Position numbers and translations under genes: made by a program
Assembly (NCBI GenBank): GCA_019637435.1
Contig: JAHBVO010000004.1
Location: 434,001 to 498,000 of the forward strand
DNA length: 64,000 nucleotides
Direction: 5' to 3'
Origin: Candidatus Obscuribacterales bacterium
GTDB taxonomy: Bacteria > Cyanobacteriota > Vampirovibrionia > Obscuribacterales > Obscuribacteraceae
Part shown: positions 1-7,840 of the stretch, piece after piece
Layout: each line of letters begins with the position of its first letter
How positions within the stretch are numbered: the first letter of the stretch is position 1
Notes under the pieces: generated by a model
What the model was told of the DNA's origin: nothing
Database searches by the model: none
Seen by the model: the letters and a program-made list of their open reading frames with translations, nothing else

Positions 1-852
1 AATTGCGAGATTCTGCAATCGTTTCAACCTGACTTCATCGGACTCTCGTCCTGTCAGGGTGTTGTCGAGCAACATGCTCAAAGCGCACAAGAAGTAGGCG
101 TGATAGTCTCTTAAGTCGTTTGCCATCTCGAATCCTTTGAATTCGAAGCGCAGTGACGGCTCTGTATGTATGTAATACAAAGGTGCCCAGAGAGAGCGCT
201 TGAAGGTGCGGAAGGACTTGCCGTTCTTACCTTCGACTCGCCAGAGTGCGCCATTCACAAGCGGCGAATTGAAAGACAGTGCCACCACCGATGGTAGGTA
301 ATAGTTTATCTTCTGACCGAGTGATTCGCGATCGATATCTTCGCGCATTGCATCGGGCACACTTATGTTCATGTCTGGACCATATGTGGTCATGGCTGTG
401 AGCGCCCACTGCCAGTAGTCATGTCTGCGATAGTTAGGGGCGGCGTGAAAGTTGAATTCGGTTGGATGATGTGAGATCGTGGCTAGAGAGTAACCTGCGG
501 AGGAAACGCACCTCCTCAGTCGATCAGTTATTTCTCTCAAGTTGGATATAGTTGTGCCGATCGTTGGTGCAATTGGAGTGCGGATTTCTATGCCCTTGGG
601 CAGTAGCATTCGCGGTTTCATATTTGCGTCGGTCAAATAGTAGCCTTCTATCAAATACGGATTTGCAATTTTGTGCAGAGGCTTTATGTTGAAACCGTCG
701 GTCGAAAAATCAGCGACTGGAATCGCGTCAACAAGCTCCAGTAGCCGCTCGAAGTTCAGGTCCTCATAGAACAAAGGTTTAAATGTCGCGCTATTCAGCA
801 GCAGATGTTCTGTTTCAATTCCAAAACCGAATTGGTTTTGTTCGTTAGCCAT
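1..852 (-). CDS. Glutamate-cysteine ligase family (GCS2-type) protein, 3' part cut by window edge
   Basis: An open frame of 284 codons runs from ATG at 852-850 off the left edge with no stop. The N-terminus reads FGFGIETEHLLL, like the GCS2 entry strand with its ATP/metal-binding acidic residues. Later come GIEIRTPIAPTIGTTISNLR, a SHHPTEFNFH segment, YWQWALTAMTTYG and MNISVP, in the order expected for the carboxylate-amine/glutamate-cysteine ligase fold (YbdK/GshA2/EgtA relatives). The family joins glutamate or similar carboxylates to an amine or cysteine using ATP. The exact substrate cannot be told from this part. It is transcribed divergently from the AraC-type gene. Family assignment is from remembered motifs, not a search. 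Confidence 0.7.
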   Translation of the reverse strand, partial: MANEQNQFGFGIETEHLLLNSATFKPLFYEDLNFERLLELVDAIPVADFSTDGFNIKPLHKIANPYLIEGYYLTDANMKPRMLLPKGIEIRTPIAPTIGTTISNLREITDRLRRCVSSAGYSLATISHHPTEFNFHAAPNYRRHDYWQWALTAMTTYGPDMNISVPDAMREDIDRESLGQKINYYLPSVVALSFNSPLVNGALWRVEGKNGKSFRTFKRSLWAPLYYIHTEPSLRFEFKGFEMANDLRDYHAYFLCALSMLLDNTLTGRESDEVRLKRLQNLAI

Positions 853-1353
853 AGTTACCTTCTTCAAGACGAATTCGTCTTGTCTTAGAAATTTGCTTAT
901 TGAGAAACATTCGCAAATTAGTCTCTCAGTGTAAGAGATAGACGTTCGAATTCAACTCTTGGCAGCATGAGTTAATGTAGAGCATCCTGTTTTTGAGACG
1001 TTTTGTTACGTGTGGCTAATGAGGATGGGTTGGGCTGTGCTCTTTGCAGGGTGTCTTCAGCTATTTGCGATATATTCGCATTTGCCGAGCAAAGGCGCGG
1101 GTGAGTGGTACCACTCGGCGGATTTGGCACTGCCACTTTGCCTAATACTCTGAAATAAAAACAGACGACTCTGTGCGTTTGCCAAAATCTTGCCTGATCC
1201 TCTAGGATGACAGATATGGGCTGTGAGTCTCGATCACGCGACGATCACAACAACGCCTGAGAACCGCATTTCGCAATTGCATCCTTGAGCAATGAAACTC
1301 GTAACACCAAGGAGGCAAGAAATGGTAACTCAGGCATTTACGAGGAATCCCAG
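853..1353. other. Divergent intergenic region
   Basis: About 500 bases separate the ligase gene (leftward) from the AraC-type gene (rightward). I see no convincing coding frame. It holds a short palindrome GAGTGGTACCACTC near 1102-1115. Promoters for both genes should lie here but no clear -35/-10 pair stands out. Confidence 0.5.
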
Positions 1354-2274
1354 GTGACATCGACCGTTCCCAAAAGAGCAAACATGCGGCTGGCTGGTTT
1401 GATTGAAAAACTTGCCAGTTCTGAAGGTTATTCGAACTCGCTGTTGCCGTCGGTCTTTTTTCTGAAGGCGAGCCATTCTTCGCCGCCTATGCCTGTGATT
1501 TATGATCCAACGATAGTGATAATCGCTCAGGGGCAGAAAATCGGTTTTGTCGGCGAGTCGCGTTTCGTATTTGATTCGAATAACTATCTCGTTATGTCGA
1601 TACCGTTGCCGTTCGAATGTGAGACGACGACTAGCGCAGATCAGCAGCCCCTTTATGGCATAGCGGTGCGAATCGAGCCGACTGTAATCGCGGAGCTGTT
1701 GCTGGAGATGGACGACAAGTTTAAGGGCGCAGGAGATATCACGCGCGGGTTCAGCACGGTTCGACTCGATGACGGATTATCGAATGCCGCGGAGCGATTG
1801 TTGAAGGCTCTTGCCTCCAGCTCTGACGCGCGAATTCTAGGACCGCAGATCGTTCGTGAAATCATCTATCGAGTTTTGTGCGGCGAACAATCCGATGCTT
1901 TGAAGGCACTCGTTACAAGGCGAAGTAAATTCGCTCAAATCGCTAAGACTTTGAGGCGAATTCATGCTGAGTACAAACGCAAACTGGATGTTGAAACGCT
2001 CGCCAGAGAGGCGGACATGAGCGTGTCGTCGTTTTACTACAACTTCAAGGTCGTTACTGCTACTGCGCCACTGCAGTACATTAAGTCCGTGCGCCTGCAT
2101 AAGGCGCGCATACTGATGGTGCACGAAGGAATGAATGCGAATACTGCTGCTACCAGGGTTGGGTATGAAAGCGCCTCTCAGTTTAGTCGCGAATTTAAAC
2201 GCATGTTCGGTACTTCGCCGGCCGAGGAAGCGTCGCGTCTGCGAGAGGATCTGGCGCTGCTAAAATTCACTTGA
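1354..2274 (+). CDS. AraC-family transcriptional regulator with AraC_N effector domain
   Basis: A 306-residue DNA-binding regulator. The N-terminal half (from about residue 12) matches the AraC_N (type I) effector domain, with IYDPTIVIIAQGQK and NYLVMSIPLPFE. The last 100 residues form the double helix-turn-helix, ending RVGYESASQFSREFKRMFG, the signature of the second AraC helix-turn-helix. I chose GTG at 1354 because GAGGA lies 7 bases upstream. The same frame is open to TTG 1285, which has no ribosome site, and ATG 1384 is an alternative. It converges on an MFS exporter gene, so control of that gene is possible but unproven. Target and ligand unknown. Confidence 0.85.
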   Translation: MTSTVPKRANMRLAGLIEKLASSEGYSNSLLPSVFFLKASHSSPPMPVIYDPTIVIIAQGQKIGFVGESRFVFDSNNYLVMSIPLPFECETTTSADQQPLYGIAVRIEPTVIAELLLEMDDKFKGAGDITRGFSTVRLDDGLSNAAERLLKALASSSDARILGPQIVREIIYRVLCGEQSDALKALVTRRSKFAQIAKTLRRIHAEYKRKLDVETLAREADMSVSSFYYNFKVVTATAPLQYIKSVRLHKARILMVHEGMNANTAATRVGYESASQFSREFKRMFGTSPAEEASRLREDLALLKFT

Positions 2275-2447
2275 TTGTGCCTCGGTGACTCCAGGTTGGC
2301 GCGGTCAGTCATATTTAGACAAATCTCAAATTTTTACGATTTTGGTTTATGTACAAAGATGTGCCAGGTGTCATCGGCTTGATGTTCCGTCCAGAATTCG
2401 AATCCACGTAAATCCCAAATGTCGAACGGGCCGGATAAACACTACCG

Positions 2448-3737
2448 TCAACGTGAGGTTGCTTCATCTGAATATAAATCTTGGATGTTTAGACGGCGGA
2501 GCTTCGGCGCTTTGAAGGCGGCAATCAGCACCACAAGTAGTGTCATGCAACCGCCGAAGACGACCGATGGAACCAGCCCGAGGAATTTACAAGCGACTCC
2601 GGATTCGAATTCGCCAATCTCATTCGACGAGCCGATGAAGATGCTGTTAACGGCAGCGACTCGTCCTTTCATGTCGTTGGGAGTGAGTAGTTGATAAATC
2701 GTTGAGCGTAAGTAAACGCTTATGCCATCAAGCACTCCACTAATCACAAGCAACACCAGTGAGATGTAGAAATTTGTTGAGAGACCAAAACCTATCATGC
2801 AAATTCCGAATCCGGCGACAGCGAACAGAAAAATTTTGCCGGCGTTTGTCGAAATCGGATTGTGCATCAAATATGTTGCCGTGAAAAAAGCACCGACAGG
2901 AGTTGCGGCGCGCAGAGTGCCAAGAGCTTGAGGCCCCATGTGGAAAATTTCGTTGGTGAAGATGGGCAGCAGGGCGACGGCACCGCCGAATAGCACTGCG
3001 AACAGATCCATTGCCATGGCGGCAAGAATAACCTGGTTCGAGAATACGAAGCGCAAACCCTCGCGTATGTTTTCTGAAACCGACGCTTGTTTCTTTTGTT
3101 CGATGACGCTGTCGGTTTTGATGCACAAAAAGCAGACGAGAGATAGTGATGCCAGAACTGTTGCAGCAACATAAGTAGGTCCTGCGCCGAGTCCGACGTA
3201 TAGAAATCCGCCCAGGATTGGTCCAAGCATCGCGCATGATTGCCACGCGGTGCTGTTCCATGCTGCGGCGTTGGCGTAATGTTCGCGAGGAACGATGTCG
3301 GAGAGCAAACCGAAGATTGCTGGATTGAAGAAACCGCGAGCGAAACCGGAGACGGCGATTGCTGTGAAGATGCTCGTCAAAAGCGACGTTCCCGGTGAAG
3401 CGTACAAAGTGAAAGCGGCAAGGGATGCGATGGTGCAAGTGACCACAAACACAGCGGTGCGCGTGATCAGCCTTCTATTCATGATGTCGGCTACGTGACC
3501 GGCATACAACGAAATCCCAATCGATGGCACGGCCTCGGTCAGTCCGATCATGCCGAGTGCCAGTGGGTTTTTCGTTAGCTCATAAATTTGCCAGCCCACT
3601 GTTATTGCCTGAATCTGGACCGCTAGCGTGATGAAACACTTACCCAGAAACAACAATCTGAAGTCCGGGATTTTTATCGCCGCATATGGGTTTGCGTTCT
3701 GTTCAGCCATGGATTCCGTTCGAGAGCGAGCGCTCAT
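2448..3737 (-). CDS. MFS transporter, EntS/MFS_3-like exporter
   Basis: A 429-residue polytopic inner-membrane protein with about 12 hydrophobic segments. The loop after helix 2 reads AGHVADIMNRRLI, the MFS motif A form (G-x3-D-x2-N-R-R). The start FRLLFLGKCFITLAVQIQAI and the general layout recall the enterobactin-exporter-like MFS_3 group, which expels small molecules by proton antiport. Substrate unknown. Start is either ATG 3737 or ATG 3710 (MAEQN); neither has a strong ribosome site. It converges with the AraC regulator gene, leaving about 170 bases between them with no clear terminator. Confidence 0.85.
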   Translation of the reverse strand: MSARSRTESMAEQNANPYAAIKIPDFRLLFLGKCFITLAVQIQAITVGWQIYELTKNPLALGMIGLTEAVPSIGISLYAGHVADIMNRRLITRTAVFVVTCTIASLAAFTLYASPGTSLLTSIFTAIAVSGFARGFFNPAIFGLLSDIVPREHYANAAAWNSTAWQSCAMLGPILGGFLYVGLGAGPTYVAATVLASLSLVCFLCIKTDSVIEQKKQASVSENIREGLRFVFSNQVILAAMAMDLFAVLFGGAVALLPIFTNEIFHMGPQALGTLRAATPVGAFFTATYLMHNPISTNAGKIFLFAVAGFGICMIGFGLSTNFYISLVLLVISGVLDGISVYLRSTIYQLLTPNDMKGRVAAVNSIFIGSSNEIGEFESGVACKFLGLVPSVVFGGCMTLLVVLIAAFKAPKLRRLNIQDLYSDEATSR

Positions 3738-3819
3738 ACTTTATCTTCGCCGCCAATAGTGATCGACGAGATACGATGCATGCATAAGAATACAGGATAT
3801 TGAGGCTTCGTTTCCGAGT

Positions 3820-5109
3820 CTATTTCTCGGTTTTTGCAGAGTTTGCTTCTGGAATTTCTTGTTTGAGTGCTTGCGCTATGAAGTTGGCCGCTAATGCCTG
3901 CCTGAGACTGAAACCAAGACCGGGAGCCGCGTCTGGAATAGCGGAATTGAAAGCTAATTCGGAATTGTTGTCGAAGTGTCCGACCAGGTGCATGACCCGC
4001 CCGTTTCCATAGGTGAACGTTACGGCGAGAATGCCCAGATTGTCAGGATCTTCGCGCATGTGTCGGCTGCGAGCAAGGACTTTAACGGTTTCAGGTTTCA
4101 GAATTCGTACAATCTGACTTTTCTTCACCAATAGCCAGTGACCCACCGGTGGGGTTCCTGCAGTGAGTGCCGCATCATCAGCAACGATAACGGCATCTAC
4201 GACATTATTGTTGTTTCCGTCGGTGTAATAACCTTCATTCCACTCGATGATACCTGGAAATGCCTTGTCGACTACGTTCTCCAGTGCCCAATCCGTGGTG
4301 AGCAAATAACCTCCCATCGCCACGAATCGACGCAGTTGCAAAATCGATTCCATCGGAAGATGCCCTTCGCAGTTCACCACAATGATTTTGGTGTTGTTCA
4401 AATTCGTTTCGGAAAGCTTCTTCGGATTGACGCGCGTGTACGGAAGTCCGAAAGTTCTGAGCGCGTGCGCGCAATCATCCCATTCGCCTTTGATCTCGAC
4501 GATAGATTCTTTGGTGGCACCCTCAAGCACTCCTGGATTGGTTGCGGTCAGCCAACTCTTGAACACTTTAGGATCGGCGTTGATTATTCGTGGAGTCGCG
4601 AGTACCGGCGACTGCTGAAGCAAGCGAGCCGCGCGCTGATCGAAGCCGTTTCCTGATCCTTGCTGCCATGTGCTGATTCCCGCTTGAATCGGCGCGCGCA
4701 CTTTTTTCGTTTTGCCCATCGTGTCTACGGGAACGCCATCATCGGAAATCTCACCGACTGGCACGTCGGTGGGTTCGGTGGTTTGACCGGGACGCGCCTG
4801 GTACTGAAATACTTGCCGGTCTTCATTTTGTTTCCGGGTTTGAGGCAGTGTTTCCGGACGACCTCGAGGGACTGCGAATTCACTTACTCCATCCTCAACC
4901 CAATCGGAGTCACCAGCCGCAAAAACTGTTTGCGAGTTTGAATGAGAGAAAACCGTTTGCGCCAATGCAACGATTGCAGCGGTTTGAACGCATGCTGCAA
5001 GTAATTTAAACAGCTTCCGATGAGCGGATTTGCAGGCATCGCAGACGCGCGGAAAAACAGAGAGTTTCTTCTCCACTTTCTTTTGGTCGCGAAGTAGCTT
5101 CAGCGGCAT
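3820..5109 (-). CDS. Secreted or membrane-anchored protein with GATase/ThuA-like domain
   Basis: 429 residues. After a basic, cysteine-containing N-terminus there is one hydrophobic stretch (about residues 33-52, LLAACVQTAAIVALAQTVF) that could be a signal anchor. A low-complexity linker follows to about residue 200. The C-terminal half alternates strands and helices, including TKIIVVNCEGHLP, LRRFVAMGGYLLTTDWALENVV and GNGRVMHLVGHFDNNSE, which recalls glutamine-amidotransferase-like or ThuA-like folds. No nucleophile elbow is obvious, so a structural role is likelier than catalysis. Function unknown. It is 80 bases from the divergent side of the MFS gene on the same strand. Confidence 0.7.
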   Translation of the reverse strand: MPLKLLRDQKKVEKKLSVFPRVCDACKSAHRKLFKLLAACVQTAAIVALAQTVFSHSNSQTVFAAGDSDWVEDGVSEFAVPRGRPETLPQTRKQNEDRQVFQYQARPGQTTEPTDVPVGEISDDGVPVDTMGKTKKVRAPIQAGISTWQQGSGNGFDQRAARLLQQSPVLATPRIINADPKVFKSWLTATNPGVLEGATKESIVEIKGEWDDCAHALRTFGLPYTRVNPKKLSETNLNNTKIIVVNCEGHLPMESILQLRRFVAMGGYLLTTDWALENVVDKAFPGIIEWNEGYYTDGNNNNVVDAVIVADDAALTAGTPPVGHWLLVKKSQIVRILKPETVKVLARSRHMREDPDNLGILAVTFTYGNGRVMHLVGHFDNNSELAFNSAIPDAAPGLGFSLRQALAANFIAQALKQEIPEANSAKTEK

Positions 5110-5189
5110 TCACAGTCCCGAGGTAGATTACAGCGTTCAACTGTAGCTGAGACGGTAACGCTCGGCAATAGTTTCCAAGACCAGCGGAT

Positions 5190-5432
5190 TCAGGCGCGCT
5201 TTCTCAATCGACGAGCAATTGGTTTATCGATATCATTGATCGATCGACGAAGACCAGCGAGAGCTTGCAAGTTTGGAAGAATAACTTCTTTCATCTCTTC
5301 CAGCTCGTACGCACCGATCTCTCGTCTGTCGTAGCGTCTACAGACGTCTTCCCACAGCTCGAAAAGCCGCTTGGGGTCGCAGGTCTCGCGAGCTTTCTTT
5401 TGAAACTCTAGTAAGTCAAACGCTTCGATGAT
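5190..5432 (-). CDS. Small conserved-looking ORF without a canonical start codon
   Basis: Reading leftward from about 5432 the frame codes for IIEAFDLLEFQKKARETCD, then a charged helical protein rich in Arg, Glu and Leu ending RRLRKRA before TGA at 5192-5190 (80 residues). Codon pattern and amphipathic composition look like a real gene. There is no ATG, GTG or TTG in frame upstream before a stop, except an internal ATG near its centre. A GGAGG lies 5 to 8 bases before two tandem ATC codons (5432-5427), so an ATC start is possible. A start lost by mutation or sequencing error is the alternative. Function unknown. Confidence 0.4.
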   Translation of the reverse strand: MIEAFDLLEFQKKARETCDPKRLFELWEDVCRRYDRREIGAYELEEMKEVILPNLQALAGLRRSINDIDKPIARRLRKRA

Positions 5433-5626
5433 CGTAGCCTCCGCGCACCCATATTTAGAGCATGCAAGGCATTTCTGATTATGTCAAGTTGATAATGAGC
5501 GGTCGAGAAGTACAACCAGGGGTGGTACCAGACTGAAACTGCGATGGTTATTGGCTTATGGGTTTTGGATATGGAAAAGAAAAAATTTTTTTCTGAATAC
5601 GATATTTCATCTGGTGGCAGCGATAT

Positions 5627-6331
5627 ATGATTGTTAGAGTAAATCGAACTATCCACGAGTCAATGAACGCAGATCTGTACACGCTTTTACTCTTTCTCGG
5701 ATCCATCGGCGCTTTCCTCGCGATTGTCGTTGGGCGTCTCCAGTTTTCTCAGGAGGATGAACTTGACCGTGAAGTCGCGGCCAAACTCAAGGCTGTAAAG
5801 AGTCTGGAAGAGGATTACGAAGCTCAGACTGACGTTGCGAAAAAGTTGGGAGCGAATCTCGAGCGAAATGATTTTCTTCCTACCATCGGACGTACGTCAT
5901 CTCTAAATGCTGATGGTTCCTTAAGCAGCGGACGATTGTTTCGAAAAGCGTTAGCGATATACGAAGCGATCGAGCATGTTGATGATCCTGCCAACGCAGA
6001 TCGAACGTACGATCGCACGGTCGAAGAATTCGGGCTGGGTGGACCTTCGGAGATTCATCGTGCGGATTTAAAAACGATGTTGCGTATTGCGCGTTTATCA
6101 ATTCACTCTCGGTCCGATCTCAACGATGTCGAAGTCTATCGCCAGGAGCTTAACGCGCTTGCCGATGCGGGAATGCTGCATCTGTCTGACGCAGGACGCA
6201 TGCGCATGCGCGAAATTTTGACGCTATTGCAATCGAGGGATATGCAATCGCTGATTGATGAATATAGAGATTTCTTGCCCGTGGTCGAGGAAATTCTGCT
6301 GAATGAGCACGTAGTGTCCCAACCGCAGTAG
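5627..6331 (+). CDS. Unknown protein with one N-terminal membrane helix
   Basis: 234 residues. One hydrophobic helix (about residues 17-36, LYTLLLFLGSIGAFLAIVV) is followed by a charged, mostly helical cytoplasmic part. A coiled-coil-like segment at about 40-75 is rich in Glu, Lys and Asp. No family recognised. The ATG at 5627 has GGTGG 9 bases upstream; the ATG at 5663, right before the membrane helix, is an alternative start. It converges with a small gene at 6454, with a hairpin between them. Confidence 0.65.
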   Translation: MIVRVNRTIHESMNADLYTLLLFLGSIGAFLAIVVGRLQFSQEDELDREVAAKLKAVKSLEEDYEAQTDVAKKLGANLERNDFLPTIGRTSSLNADGSLSSGRLFRKALAIYEAIEHVDDPANADRTYDRTVEEFGLGGPSEIHRADLKTMLRIARLSIHSRSDLNDVEVYRQELNALADAGMLHLSDAGRMRMREILTLLQSRDMQSLIDEYRDFLPVVEEILLNEHVVSQPQ

Positions 6332-6398
6332 TCCGCAGCGAACTCTGAAAATGTTCGTCGAGAGTACAGCCCTTGGAAAAAATACCCCAAAACCCCGA

Positions 6399-6420
6399 CG
6401 GACTGAGTAACCTCAGTCCG
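6399..6420. terminator. Hairpin between convergent genes, possible bidirectional terminator
   Basis: A perfect 9-bp stem, CGGACTGAG / CTCAGTCCG, with a TAAC loop sits between two convergent genes. On the minus strand it is followed by a G/T-rich run ending in TTTTTT; on the plus strand the trailing U run is weak (CCCCTTTG). Confidence 0.55.
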
Positions 6421-6453
6421 CCCCTTTGTCAGAAAAATTTTTCGATGGTTTTG

Positions 6454-6702
6454 TTAGTCAGCGTTGCCGTAGACGTCGGCTTGATGAACGGGTTCGTAGA
6501 AGAGCTCTTCAGCAAACTGTTTCATCTTCGGGAAATTGGTTTTGAACGACTCGATGCACTTATGAAAGAAGCCCTGACAGTCTTTTGGGGGAGGTGTCAG
6601 ACCACCGTGGTGAAGATATTGCAGTTCGTCCAGGTTTAACGGTTGGAGCGATTTGAGTGTGTAATATCTTCCGAGCTGGGCGGTGGCTTTTGCGTTGTGC
6701 AT
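6454..6702 (-). CDS. Small unknown cytoplasmic protein
   Basis: 82 residues starting at ATG 6702 (MHNAKATAQLGRYY), chosen because GGGGAAC lies about 9 bases upstream. The frame remains open to 6780, but that extension has no ribosome site. The sequence has no signal peptide or membrane helix. It includes a PPPKDCQGFFHKC segment with two cysteines and ends in an acidic tail. No family recognised. Confidence 0.5.
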   Translation of the reverse strand: MHNAKATAQLGRYYTLKSLQPLNLDELQYLHHGGLTPPPKDCQGFFHKCIESFKTNFPKMKQFAEELFYEPVHQADVYGNAD

Positions 6703-6947
6703 TGTCGTTAAGTTCCCCGTCGTCGCCGAATCACAAAACTTGTGTTTCGATGTTTCTACTTTAGACAAGAGATGTGACAAATTCGTGGAATGCGAGCAAG
6801 AGTTTCAAAAGAAATGTTCAAAAGCGCAAACAGCCCACGCTCGTAGGGTTTTGAGATGTTAGCAAACCGGAACCGGCACGAAGTTCGAGCCACCGTTTCA
6901 CAAATTTCAGCGAAAAACGACCGAGAGCGGTTCGTGACCCGGAGAAT

Positions 6948-7625
6948 TCATTCCGGCTCGACGAGTTTGTAACCGACGCCGTGAACAGTACCTAATAAGG
7001 AAGGTTTTCCTTCCTCGTCAATCTTCTTCCGCAATCTCTTTATATATGTGCGGATAGTTTCCGGCGATGCTTCGGAGTCCGACGTCCAGACGCGGTCCAG
7101 CAAAGCCTCTGCGCTGAACACCTGGTTGGGGTGACGCATAAAAAATTCGAGGAGAGCAAACTCCTTCGGAAGCAGTTGAATATTTTCGTCGGTCCGACTC
7201 ACTTTATATGTAGCCGTGTCCATGACGATGGGACCGACCTTTAGCACAGTTCCGGCAAATGCCGATGGGCGGCGAAGCAGTGCGCGAATACGAGCCGAAA
7301 GTTCTTTGAGCTCGAACGGTTTAGTCAAATAGTCATCTGCACCGGCGTCCAATCCGGCCGACTTCTCATCGACATGCGTTTTAGCGGTGAGCATCAGGAT
7401 CGGTGTCGTACCACCACGATTTCTATATCTGCGACAAACTTCTACGCCGCTTACGCCCGGAAGCATCCAGTCGAGAATGATTACTTCGAACGTATAAATG
7501 TTCAGAAGCGTCATGGCGTCTTCGCCGTTGGCGGCAACTTCAATTGTGTGATGGTCGTTTCTGAGCCAGGCTGTAATAAGGTCTGAAATATCTGGCTCGT
7601 CTTCGACTAAGAGAATTTTGGCCAT
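6948..7625 (-). CDS. OmpR/PhoB-family response regulator
   Basis: 225 residues. The receiver domain (1-115) has the acidic pair E8/D9, the phospho-acceptor D52 in VIILDWMLPG and the conserved lysine in YLTKPFE. The C-terminal winged helix (about 130-225) ends TVHGVGYKLVEPE, typical of Trans_reg_C. ATG 7625 begins MAKILLVEDE, the normal family start; the frame is open to 7682. No histidine kinase gene is adjacent, so its partner is elsewhere. Likely a DNA-binding activator or repressor switched by phosphorylation. Confidence 0.93.
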   Translation of the reverse strand: MAKILLVEDEPDISDLITAWLRNDHHTIEVAANGEDAMTLLNIYTFEVIILDWMLPGVSGVEVCRRYRNRGGTTPILMLTAKTHVDEKSAGLDAGADDYLTKPFELKELSARIRALLRRPSAFAGTVLKVGPIVMDTATYKVSRTDENIQLLPKEFALLEFFMRHPNQVFSAEALLDRVWTSDSEASPETIRTYIKRLRKKIDEEGKPSLLGTVHGVGYKLVEPE

Positions 7626-7840
7626 TGTCGATTCCGAACTGAAATAACAAAGTGCGGACGCCTTTGCGCACCTTTCGATCATACCCAGCGGGCTTTATGG
7701 GTAGATTAAATGTAGAGTCCCTAAGGCTAAGCCGATGATCATAGCCGCCGTTTCACTGATGGGAGAACCACCATTGCCGTCAGGCACGTTTAATCGTAAT
7801 CTTCGGGTACGCTCCAGTAGAAGTTTCTATCTGCAAATAC

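Noticed and set aside
940..955. tRNA T-loop-like GTTCGAATTC
   Set aside because: No matching anticodon arm or acceptor stem around it.
1125..1150. Possible sigma-54 promoter (TGGCAC...TTGC)
   Set aside because: The spacing between the two elements is 7 bases rather than the 5 the consensus needs, and no sigma-54 activator is adjacent.
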